The translations under genes were made by a program, and so were the position numbers. A DNA stretch of 17,487 nucleotides from the NCBI GenBank assembly GCA_022424925.1, contig JAKMGM010000055.1, positions 1-17,487 of the forward strand, written 5' to 3'. Positions 1 to 6,440 of this stretch are shown here, piece after piece. Positions within the stretch are counted from its first letter, which is position 1. Every line of letters begins with the position of its first letter. The stretch comes from Candidatus Poseidoniaceae archaeon (GTDB taxonomy: Archaea > Thermoplasmatota > Poseidoniia > Poseidoniales > Poseidoniaceae). A model generated the notes under the pieces. That model was not told the origin of the DNA. It did no database searches and saw only the letters and a program-made list of their open reading frames with translations.

Positions 1-2
1 CA

Positions 3-743
3 CCTGCCCTTTCAGGATGTTTGGGCTCTGACGGACTGCTTGACTTTCCCGAACAGAAAGGTATCCCTGGCGGCCTTACACTGGCGTGTCTTGATGATTC
101 AAAGTTCACCTCGATGGTTATCGAAATTGATTATGCACCCGGATATCTACCTGAATCATCTTCTACTGACTTACTCAAGCAGAGACTCGAATCTGTTTGT
201 GAAAAGCCTCGAGGTATATCCTTTACATTCACGGAAACCGATTTTTCGGTAACTGAGGTTTGGCAAGCAGACGATGTTCGTGAACTCGGCGATGATGCAA
301 AGAGTACTGATCCTCAATCCGGTTCAACCCTCACATGGCAAATTCTTTTCCCAGCAGGAAGCTACGAAGACGAAAGCGTTCTGGGCGTGGCTGTTGATGC
401 ATCAACTGTGGCGGTGTTCAAAGACTCCATCGACGATGCTGAGAACATTTTCCGTCGACCATCGGCCGAAAAAATCGAAAACAGCGTCCTTGTACATGAA
501 GTCGGGCACCTCTTGGGGTTGGTGAATATCGTCTATACGTCTCCGGTTGACCATGAGGATAGTTCGCATCCCGGCCATTCGAATAACGAAGATTCGGTTA
601 TGTATTGGGCGGTTGAGTCAACGAGTATTGCTAATTTTTTCGACAATGATTTGCCAACGGATTTTGACATCGATGACCGAAACGATTTGATTGGAATTGC
701 TGACGGTTCGATACCATGCACGGACCAATTGTGGCGCCCTTAG
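3..743 (+). CDS. Lipoprotein zinc metalloprotease (HExxHxxGxxN), 5' end missing
   Basis: The reading frame is already open at base 3, so the start codon lies before the window. The first visible residues end in Leu-Ser-Gly-Cys (codons 9-20), a good lipobox. The mature protein would therefore begin at that Cys as a membrane-anchored extracellular lipoprotein of about 241 residues. The TTG at 21 falls just after this Cys and is not the true start. Counting from the Cys, HEVGHLLGLVN spans residues 160-170: two zinc-binding His, the catalytic Glu, and an Asn where metzincins usually have a third ligand. It is followed by an HPGH stretch and a Met-turn-like VMYW. This resembles a family of bacterial and archaeal membrane metalloproteases. 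From memory, related proteins carry two Cys around this last motif; both positions are Ser here. The stop overlaps the stop of the convergent membrane-protein gene by two bases. Peptidase class is fairly sure; substrate unknown. Confidence 0.8.
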   Translation, partial: PALSGCLGSDGLLDFPEQKGIPGGLTLACLDDSKFTSMVIEIDYAPGYLPESSSTDLLKQRLESVCEKPRGISFTFTETDFSVTEVWQADDVRELGDDAKSTDPQSGSTLTWQILFPAGSYEDESVLGVAVDASTVAVFKDSIDDAENIFRRPSAEKIENSVLVHEVGHLLGLVNIVYTSPVDHEDSSHPGHSNNEDSVMYWAVESTSIANFFDNDLPTDFDIDDRNDLIGIADGSIPCTDQLWRP

Positions 744-1078
744 GGATTCGGAGTTGCGCTGAACTGTGTTGCTGCACGCCACGCATCAAAAATCGAATAG
801 AGCCACAAGCCCAGCCACAGCACGATGGTGAGTGCGAGTGGAATTTGCAGCAAAAACCAGTCGAAACCTTTTCTGTGTTGCCGATTGAAATGTTGTCCGA
901 GGAACAGAAAAGGAACGGCTGCGAGAACGGCAGTGAACAGAGGTCGTAAAGTCCCCCAAGTTCCAACGCCAAATGTAATTTCTTTCCATATTTCTCGAAC
1001 AAGCCGGACTGGACGTGAATTGGCGACACCATCCTCTTCAACGGGCAGTGTGGTCATTGTATCGGTCTCCGACTCCAT
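740..1078 (-). CDS. Small two-helix membrane protein, function unknown
   Basis: I do not recognise a named family. The product is 112 residues from the ATG at 1078; an ATG at 1057 is a possible alternative, and a TTG at 1114 would extend it. The first 35 or so residues are polar and acidic. Two strongly hydrophobic segments follow (around LRPLFTAVLAAVPFLFLG and LQIPLALTIVLWLGLWLYS), separated by a short basic loop. The protein ends in a polar tail after SIFDAWRAA. Hydrophobicity is concentrated in two helix-length blocks, and the gene fits exactly between a convergent and a divergent neighbour, so it is more likely real than the overlapping plus-strand extension. It converges with the metalloprotease gene, the two stops overlapping. 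Confidence 0.65.
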   Translation of the reverse strand: MESETDTMTTLPVEEDGVANSRPVRLVREIWKEITFGVGTWGTLRPLFTAVLAAVPFLFLGQHFNRQHRKGFDWFLLQIPLALTIVLWLGLWLYSIFDAWRAATQFSATPNP

Positions 1079-1169
1079 ACTGTTCAGCCCTCCGTACTGT
1101 TCACAGTTTGTCAAGATGACGCTTCAACTTAGGCATGAGTATCAAAAACCTCCACCTCAACGATACTTC

Positions 1170-2204
1170 ATGGCACAGGTTTTAGTCACTGGATTTGAGC
1201 CGTTTGGGTCAAACGCTCGCAATATCTCGATGGAGGTTTTATCGAAACTCCCACGTTTCGTGAACTGCAATGACCCGTGGAAAGAATTGAGAGAATCAGA
1301 GTTGCCCAGCGTCAATGCTGAACTCACAACGATGCTTTTGTCGGTCGACGAGCTTGGTTCAAACACAGTTGCAAACCTAATCGAATCCGGTAGTGAATGG
1401 GATTTCATTGTACATGTGGGACTCTGCGAGTCATGCACAGTGCCCCGAATTGAAACACGTGCACAAAACATATTGGATATGAGAATACCTGACAATGCTG
1501 GAAGACACCTTTCAGATGTTCAGTTATCGATGGATGGTGACCTCCATGTTCAGGTTCCAGTACGCTATTGGCACGGCCAAAACTTCGGTATGGACTGGGA
1601 GCCATCAGTCGATGCGGGGACATTTATTTGCAACGAAACCCTTTACCGAACCTTGCATGCCCTCGCAGCGGCTGCTTCATCTACACCTTGCCTCTTCATA
1701 CACCTCCCTGATATTGAAAATTGCAGTTTAGACCAGGCATCAGCATTCATTCAGAATACCATTCAACGCATGCTTTTCCGGCCGGTCGTTTCGGTCGTAG
1801 GTGGATTACTCACCATTGACGACCGTTTTCTGGTCGCTCGCAGAGCCTTGCATGAATCCTATCCCGGAAAGTGGGAGTTTCCTGGTGGTAAAGTTGAACC
1901 AGGTGAATCACTACAAGAGGCTATCATTCGCGAGTTTAGCGAAGAATTTGCCTGGGATGTTTCCGCTCAACCACCCATTGGACGTTGGTATCACGGTCTT
2001 GAAAAAGTCGATATTTGTCTCGATATCCTACCACTCAAACTCGCTCATGCCGGGCATAATTTGAATGATTCATCAACATGGACGGCGCATGATGCAATTG
2101 CATGGAGATCAACTGTCGACGATACCAAACTGGATTGGTTAGGCAGTAATGAGCAAATCGTACATTGGATGAGAGCCACACGATATGTCATTGGATCCAA
2201 GTGA
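1170..2204 (+). CDS. Pyroglutamyl peptidase I (C15)-Nudix hydrolase fusion
   Basis: One uninterrupted 344-residue frame holds two enzymes. Residues 1-200 are a pyroglutamyl peptidase I domain (removes N-terminal pyroglutamate). It opens with VLVTGFEPFG, and the Glu95-Cys154-His178 triad sits in PRIETRAQN, GTFICNETLY and FIHLP. RIPDNAG is also conserved. Residues from about 205 onward form a Nudix domain, starting with VVGGLLTIDDRFLVARR and with PGKWEFPGG leading into a Nudix box G-x5-E-x7-REFSEE. The flavour is that of MutT-like nucleotide pyrophosphohydrolases that clean oxidised dNTPs. ATG 1170 is chosen because the Pcp domain begins immediately there; an in-frame ATG at 1116 would add 18 unconserved residues. 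The 3' end overlaps the UPF0201 gene by 17 bases tail to tail. Both active sites look intact. Each domain is confident; the reason for joining them is unknown. Confidence 0.88.
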   Translation: MAQVLVTGFEPFGSNARNISMEVLSKLPRFVNCNDPWKELRESELPSVNAELTTMLLSVDELGSNTVANLIESGSEWDFIVHVGLCESCTVPRIETRAQNILDMRIPDNAGRHLSDVQLSMDGDLHVQVPVRYWHGQNFGMDWEPSVDAGTFICNETLYRTLHALAAAASSTPCLFIHLPDIENCSLDQASAFIQNTIQRMLFRPVVSVVGGLLTIDDRFLVARRALHESYPGKWEFPGGKVEPGESLQEAIIREFSEEFAWDVSAQPPIGRWYHGLEKVDICLDILPLKLAHAGHNLNDSSTWTAHDAIAWRSTVDDTKLDWLGSNEQIVHWMRATRYVIGSK

Positions 2205-2705
2205 CTGCTGTACCGTCCTTGCCCATTGCGCTTTCATCTTGAATGCCACGAGGAACCGTGTCTCGGCCCTTGTGCCAAGTCGCTGCTTCAAGCCAGTCAT
2301 GAAGATGTTCTCCCGTGATGTCGACTTGTATGACGCCACCGAGTGGGACCTCACCCGCCAAGGCGAACGCTACTTTTCCGACTATCGCTGCTTGACGCAG
2401 GAGGTAGAATGTTGTCGCGGCACCATCAGATTGTACCGTCATAGCATCCAATGCGGTATCCAGAATCCGTTGCTCATGTAACGACTTTAGAAAGTGCTCG
2501 AGTGATACATCACTGCTTCCCAAACGGCATCACTTGCGTTACCCAAGGAAGGGTTTGGTTGGTGAGGTGGAATTGGAAATTCCGGGAATAGCGTGTGCAT
2601 TGCCTGTTGCACGAGCTGCGGAACGTCGGCACCGTGCAATTTTGTCTGAATACGAATCTGCAAGTTTTCATTGACGCCGTTGAGGCGTAACAGTGGCTCT
2701 TGCAT
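2188..2705 (-). pseudogene. UPF0201 / DUF54 (COG1325) protein, frame broken by one base
   Basis: Two overlapping frames together make one archaeal UPF0201 protein, a family once predicted to associate with the exosome. The N-terminal part, from ATG 2705 to about 2520, contains ENLQIRIQTKL and VQQAMHTLFPEF, the family's opening strand and helix. The C-terminal part, in another frame down to the stop at 2188-2190, contains SLEHFLKSLHEQRILDTA, FYLLRQAAIVGKVAFAL and PLGGVIQVDI. These match the family's second half in order and spacing. The first frame stops at 2487-2489. The second has a stop just upstream of TTG 2523, so the switch must occur between about 2490 and 2530. The T3G3 run on the coding strand (plus 2519-2524) is the likeliest site: one extra T would restore AVLGSSDVSLEHF. 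It could be a sequencing or assembly error or a real lesion. The 3' end overlaps the Pcp-Nudix gene. Confidence 0.8.
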
Positions 2706-2794
2706 GCTTGAGCGAAGAACCGCCTGCACATGAACATGTCTTTGATTCCTCACTGTTGCGAACACATGAAAGAGGTGTACGCATACGCAGAGGT

Positions 2795-3817
2795 ATGGGT
2801 GACTTAGGGCCGCTGATTGCCACAGTTCTTCCCGTACTCAATGAAGAAAAGCATATTGAAGCATGCCTTACATCTCTCATGCACCAAACACTCGATTCAC
2901 ACAAACACATGGTCATGGTGCTTGACGGTGGTTCTTCGGACGCCACATGCTCGATCGTCACTCGAATGATTGAAGTCAGCCGGGAATCGAATGGTCCACG
3001 TATAGAATTGCATGAGAACCCGGGTAGGTTTGTAGCTGATGCTCGAAACCTTGCTTTGCGTCTGCTGCCACAATCAGTCCAGTATACGGTCGAGTTAATC
3101 GGGCACTCGACATTCGATGAGGACCACCTGCAACTGAGGTTAGAGGAATGGAATGAATTTGAAACCCTTTATTCCGAACCAATAGGCGCGGTTGGCGTGA
3201 AAGTTCTTCCTCGCGAAGGGGAACAATCAATGGTTGAATCGTGGATTGAAGGCAGCCTTGCGTCCCCTCTCGGAAGCGGCGATGGACAATTTTCTTCATT
3301 CACTCAACGCAGTGAAACACAGATTCCAGCCTTTGCCATGCACTCTCGAACAGCACTTGAGAAGGTTGGAGGCTGGGATCCGTTCTTCATAACCAGCCAA
3401 GACAGTGAACTGTCAATGCGTCTTATCGATGCTGGTTTTATCATTACGCGAACACCCAATACGCATGTACGCATGGTGAAACGCTCCTCCCTCGCAAAGT
3501 GGTGGAAAATGGGACACAGGTACGGTTTTTGGCGTAGTAAAGTGCTTCGTAAGCACCCCTCACGTGCACGTTTCCGGGAATTTTTGCCATTGATTGGTCT
3601 GCTTTTGACGGTTTTTTTCTTTCTCTCCATCGGGTTGTTTCTCATCGCTTGTTATGCCACTGTTCTTGCGATTGAGGGGGTTCGAAAGGCATTCACTTCA
3701 CGACGAATATCGTCATTGTTTGGCGTTCCACTCTGCCTTTTCCTGTTGCACACGAGTTTCTCAATCGGCTTAATCGATGGAATGTTGAGGCGCGGACGCG
3801 CACCCAGTGACCGTTGA
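2795..3817 (+). CDS. Membrane-bound family 2 glycosyltransferase (ExoA-like)
   Basis: This 340-residue protein has a GT-A fold glycosyltransferase domain. It begins with IATVLPVLNEEKHIEACLTSL, the nucleotide-sugar-binding start, and has LDGGSSDAT as the first acidic motif near residue 50. Near residue 105, where many family 2 enzymes have an Asp-x-Asp, this one reads ELIGHSTFDED, closer to the His-containing form of ExoA-type transferases. VGGWDPFF and QDSELSMRL provide the acceptor-side acidic motif. From about residue 262 there is a long hydrophobic block (IGLLLTVFFFLSIGLFLIA) and a second one near 306-325, so the enzyme is anchored with its catalytic part in the cytoplasm. ATG 2795 is taken because the domain starts five residues later. 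It probably acts in surface glycan or protein glycosylation; donor and acceptor cannot be read from the sequence. A same-strand run of genes follows. Confidence 0.85.
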   Translation: MGDLGPLIATVLPVLNEEKHIEACLTSLMHQTLDSHKHMVMVLDGGSSDATCSIVTRMIEVSRESNGPRIELHENPGRFVADARNLALRLLPQSVQYTVELIGHSTFDEDHLQLRLEEWNEFETLYSEPIGAVGVKVLPREGEQSMVESWIEGSLASPLGSGDGQFSSFTQRSETQIPAFAMHSRTALEKVGGWDPFFITSQDSELSMRLIDAGFIITRTPNTHVRMVKRSSLAKWWKMGHRYGFWRSKVLRKHPSRARFREFLPLIGLLLTVFFFLSIGLFLIACYATVLAIEGVRKAFTSRRISSLFGVPLCLFLLHTSFSIGLIDGMLRRGRAPSDR

Positions 3818-3878
3818 GTTCACCACGCAATGCATGCCAACTTTCATCAGTGTTGCAGTAAAGCAACACTCGGTCACC

Positions 3879-4859
3879 ATGGCGAAGGAGCGTTCTGCAA
3901 TTGCTCGTGGTGTTGCTGCTCTCCCCTTGCTTTTGATGGGTTTGGTTCACTTGACAGTGACGCCATTGCGTCAAATGTTCGATGTGGAACCGACTTTGAT
4001 GTATGGTTGGTATGCCATTGGTATTCTTGTCGGTGTGTACCTGTTCCGAAAAACACGTACCGTGCGTGATTATGAATTTCATCGGTCGCAAACCATGAAG
4101 TCAATGAAAAGAGTCTATCAAGCCGAAGAGGACGGTGTATGGAAGACCAATGTTCAACTTGACAGCAGCATGTCGGCAGAAGGTGTGATGAAACTACAGC
4201 AACAGGTTGGTAGTATCGACCAGGAATCTCCTGAATTAGAACTTCATGAAGACGAGAAAGTGGAGGTAGATTTACTGCTTGAAACCGAACAAGTACGACG
4301 TGCAAACAGGCGCCTTTCTGGTACGGAGATGTTCGATGATGAGCGCGTCCACTCAACCATTGGTGCAAAACGAAAAGCGTCTCCAATGGACGCTTTTCTT
4401 GATTTTGTCGGCTCACTCTTTGGCAGAGTTGACGCCAATGAACTGCGTGAGGAGCGCCGACTTGCAGCATTGCGAGCAGCGTCAGTAGCCGCACCAGTTA
4501 CCGCCCAGAGGCCAGTTGCACCAATGCGCTCTCAAACGACCCGTGAGGACACCCAATTGAAAATCACCTCGGTGAGTGATGACGGTGGTATTGATTCTGT
4601 CATGTCGGAATCCGGCGAAACTCTATTGGAGAGCGTGCCAATTGGTTCTGGTGTGGACAACACATACGCTTGGGATACAACTGTACCCCCCTCAAATCGA
4701 GACAGCATTGAATCAATGGCGATGCTCGAAATGCCAGAAACCAGATTTGATGCGAAGTCGAAAGCAATTGTTCCCTCCGCTAGGAATGTGTGTAAGGGTT
4801 GCAAAGCGACCATACCAATCGGCGAACCGTTCTGTTTACACTGTGGCCTTGACGCATGA
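3879..4859 (+). CDS. Two-helix membrane protein with C-terminal zinc ribbon
   Basis: I do not recognise a characterised homologue. From ATG 3879 the product is 326 residues. Two hydrophobic helices lie near the N-terminus (about residues 11-27 and 40-56). A long polar, acidic and probably disordered cytoplasmic stretch follows. The last 25 residues carry C305-x2-C308 and C319-x2-C322, a compact zinc ribbon ending LHCGLDA. Two helices would place both ends in the cytoplasm. An in-frame GTG at 3807 overlaps the glycosyltransferase stop, but it only adds 24 residues of non-membrane sequence ahead of MAKERSAIARG, so I prefer 3879. The gene lies between the glycosyltransferase and dnaJ on the same strand, with short gaps. 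A second protein with membrane helices and a terminal zinc ribbon is encoded at 12523. Coding is confident; function is open. Confidence 0.75.
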   Translation: MAKERSAIARGVAALPLLLMGLVHLTVTPLRQMFDVEPTLMYGWYAIGILVGVYLFRKTRTVRDYEFHRSQTMKSMKRVYQAEEDGVWKTNVQLDSSMSAEGVMKLQQQVGSIDQESPELELHEDEKVEVDLLLETEQVRRANRRLSGTEMFDDERVHSTIGAKRKASPMDAFLDFVGSLFGRVDANELREERRLAALRAASVAAPVTAQRPVAPMRSQTTREDTQLKITSVSDDGGIDSVMSESGETLLESVPIGSGVDNTYAWDTTVPPSNRDSIESMAMLEMPETRFDAKSKAIVPSARNVCKGCKATIPIGEPFCLHCGLDA

Positions 4860-4925
4860 TGTGAGGGTTTTCAAGCGTGATATTGAAAGAGGACTTCACA
4901 ACACCTCGCCATGTTGGGTGAACGT

Positions 4926-6050
4926 ATGTCAGAGAAACGCGACTATTACGAAATCCTCGGTGTCGAGAAGCAAGCAACTTCCGCAGAACTCAAGAACGCC
5001 TTTCGTAGCCTTGCACGGAAGTACCATCCGGACCGCAGTGTAGAAGAAAATGCGGAAGATAAGTTCAAGGAGATTCAAGAGGCATATGCTGTCCTCTCTG
5101 ACGATGAAAAACGTGCACAGTATGACCGCTTTGGTCACAGTGGACCAGGCGGTTCTCCGTTTGGAGGCTTTGGCGGTGGCGGTTTCAACATTAATCTTGA
5201 AGACATTCTCGGTGGTGATTTTTTCTCAAACATCTTTGGTGGGGGTGGCGGTTCTCGTCGGGGGCGTCGTCGCGGCTCTGACATCAGGATGATTCACACC
5301 GTTGATCTGTTCAAAATTCACACCGGCAGCACTGAAGAGGTTGAAGTTGACCTTCCCGTTGCATGTTCACACTGCGAGGGTACGGGAGCCAAAGACGGTA
5401 TTACTTCGCAGTGTGGGGATTGCAACGGTCAGGGTCGAGTTCGGATGAGGCAACAGGTAGGGCCCTTTGTTCAAGATGTCGTACGTGACTGCCCTTCATG
5501 CGGTGGGGATGGGAACTCAGCAGATGAATCCTGCCAGCCCTGCAACGGCAACGGCAAGGAAATCAAGTCATCTACACTTCGATTCACTGTTCCTGCAGGC
5601 GCTGAAGCCGGTACGAGATTGCGTATGCGCGGTAAAGGGGAACCTGCCCCAAATGGACGCGGTGAAGACGGTGATTTGTACATTGAAATCGATGTCGAGC
5701 CGCACCCATGGTTTGAACGTTCAAATGCCGATTTAATTATGTCATTACCCCTTGGCTATTCGGACCTTCTCTTAGGTACAACCATCACCATTGAACATGT
5801 AGATGGCAAAGACCTTGCTATCAAAGTCCCAGCCTACTCCAATTCCGGAGACACCCTGGAAATCAAGAAGCGAGGGTTGCCACGCAGCCGTGGTAATGGT
5901 CGTGGTGATGTGGTGGTGTTACTCAAGCTCTACATGCCAAAGAAAGTTGATAAAAAGTCGAGAAGAGCACTTCAAGACCTCAAAACGACTTTAGCGCCTT
6001 CAGATATTCTTCAAGGGATTAAGGATGACGCCCATGACCGTCGTAACTGA
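4926..6050 (+). CDS. dnaJ: Chaperone protein DnaJ (Hsp40, type I)
   Basis: DnaJ is the J-domain co-chaperone that stimulates DnaK ATPase and delivers unfolded clients. The 374-residue product has the full type I layout. The J domain starts at DYYEILGV with the catalytic HPD at residues 34-36. A Gly/Phe-rich linker runs to about residue 120. Four CxxCxGxG zinc repeats lie between about residues 147 and 211 (CSHCEGTG, CGDCNGQG, CPSCGGDG, CQPCNGNG), followed by the substrate-binding beta domains (LRFTVPAGAEAGTRLRMRGKGE). The ATG at 4926 is preceded by GGTGA at 4917-4921 with four bases between, a good Shine-Dalgarno; the in-frame ATG at 4911 lies before that site and is unlikely. No dnaK or grpE is adjacent, which differs from the usual cluster. 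A T7 run follows the stop. Confidence 0.97.
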   Translation: MSEKRDYYEILGVEKQATSAELKNAFRSLARKYHPDRSVEENAEDKFKEIQEAYAVLSDDEKRAQYDRFGHSGPGGSPFGGFGGGGFNINLEDILGGDFFSNIFGGGGGSRRGRRRGSDIRMIHTVDLFKIHTGSTEEVEVDLPVACSHCEGTGAKDGITSQCGDCNGQGRVRMRQQVGPFVQDVVRDCPSCGGDGNSADESCQPCNGNGKEIKSSTLRFTVPAGAEAGTRLRMRGKGEPAPNGRGEDGDLYIEIDVEPHPWFERSNADLIMSLPLGYSDLLLGTTITIEHVDGKDLAIKVPAYSNSGDTLEIKKRGLPRSRGNGRGDVVVLLKLYMPKKVDKKSRRALQDLKTTLAPSDILQGIKDDAHDRRN

Positions 6051-6055
6051 CCAGC

Positions 6056-6067
6056 ACCGGTTTTTTT
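6056..6067 (+). terminator. Oligo-T terminator after dnaJ
   Basis: Seven consecutive T (6061-6067) directly follow ACCGG, eleven bases past the dnaJ stop. Archaeal RNA polymerase commonly terminates at such runs on the non-template strand without needing a hairpin. If used, the acidic coiled-coil gene downstream would need its own promoter within the remaining 63 bases. Confidence 0.5.
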
Positions 6068-6130
6068 CACTTTCTTGCCAATACTTGTGCATTCGGATGA
6101 TTGATAACATGTCAGCCACTGGATATGTTC

Positions 6131-6403
6131 ATGACTGAGAAGCGAGTTCTCCGTAAAATGAAAAAACTTGCCTCACGTATCAGTGAGAAACTGGAAACAG
6201 TTCGAGATGTTATGGAAGATTTGGAAATAGAATTTGAAGTTCTCCAAAACCAAATCAAAAAAATTGAATCAAAGAAGCATTCAACTTCGAAAAAGGAAAT
6301 CCCGAGTGATGCAGACTTTGATGAGGAAAACGATGACGCTTCGGACGAAGAAATCGTAGACCTTGAGAACACCTCAGTCGTCACAGTCCGTCCGAAATTT
6401 TGA
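6131..6403 (+). CDS. Small acidic coiled-coil protein, function unknown
   Basis: The 90-residue product starts at ATG 6131 with a basic stretch (MTEKRVLRKMKKLASR). A heptad-like helical region follows, EKLETVRDVMEDLEIEFEVLQNQIKKIES, consistent with a coiled coil from about residue 15 to 48. A linker rich in Lys and Ser comes next, then a strongly acidic tail (Asp/Glu-rich from about residue 60). An upstream in-frame ATG at 6125 would add two residues; a TTG at 6101 is less likely. The opposite-strand open frame over the same bases is Ser-rich and looks like a mirror of the Glu/Lys-rich helix. The gene follows dnaJ but is separated by a T7 run, and I see no GrpE signature. It could be a small scaffold or regulatory protein. 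Existence is likely; role unknown. Confidence 0.6.
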   Translation: MTEKRVLRKMKKLASRISEKLETVRDVMEDLEIEFEVLQNQIKKIESKKHSTSKKEIPSDADFDEENDDASDEEIVDLENTSVVTVRPKF

Positions 6404-6412
6404 GGTTTCTAT

Positions 6413-6440
6413 TGACCGGCTGGTGCCGTTTGGTCATTTT
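6413..6440. terminator. Hairpin between convergent stops, possible two-way terminator
   Basis: In the 36-base gap between the coiled-coil gene and the surface-protein gene, TGACC (6413-6417) pairs with GGTCA (6432-6436). Just inside, GGC (6418-6420) pairs with GCC (6425-6427) around a four-base loop, leaving four unpaired bases on one side. TTTT follows at 6437-6440. The position between two stops supports a role in ending transcription, but the stem is short and imperfect. Confidence 0.35.

Noticed and set aside
21..23. TTG as start of the metalloprotease.
   Set aside because: The frame continues upstream to the window edge, and the residues just before it form a lipobox, so the true start is outside.
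825..1169. In-frame extension of the Pcp-Nudix gene back to 825.
   Set aside because: It overlaps the membrane-protein gene on the other strand, has no domain, and the peptidase begins exactly at ATG 1170.
2550..2556. AAACCCT on the minus strand fits a slippery heptamer for -1 recoding of the UPF0201 gene.
   Set aside because: Slipping there leads after three codons to TAA in the new frame, so it cannot produce the second half of the protein.
3874..4494. A 206-codon open frame on the minus strand opposite the zinc-ribbon membrane protein.
   Set aside because: The plus-strand frame has membrane helices and a zinc ribbon; the reverse product is His/Arg/Gln-rich without domains and looks like a shadow.
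6131..6403. The coiled-coil protein as a GrpE homologue because of dnaJ.
   Set aside because: At 90 residues with no beta domain or GrpE motif it is too short and does not match.
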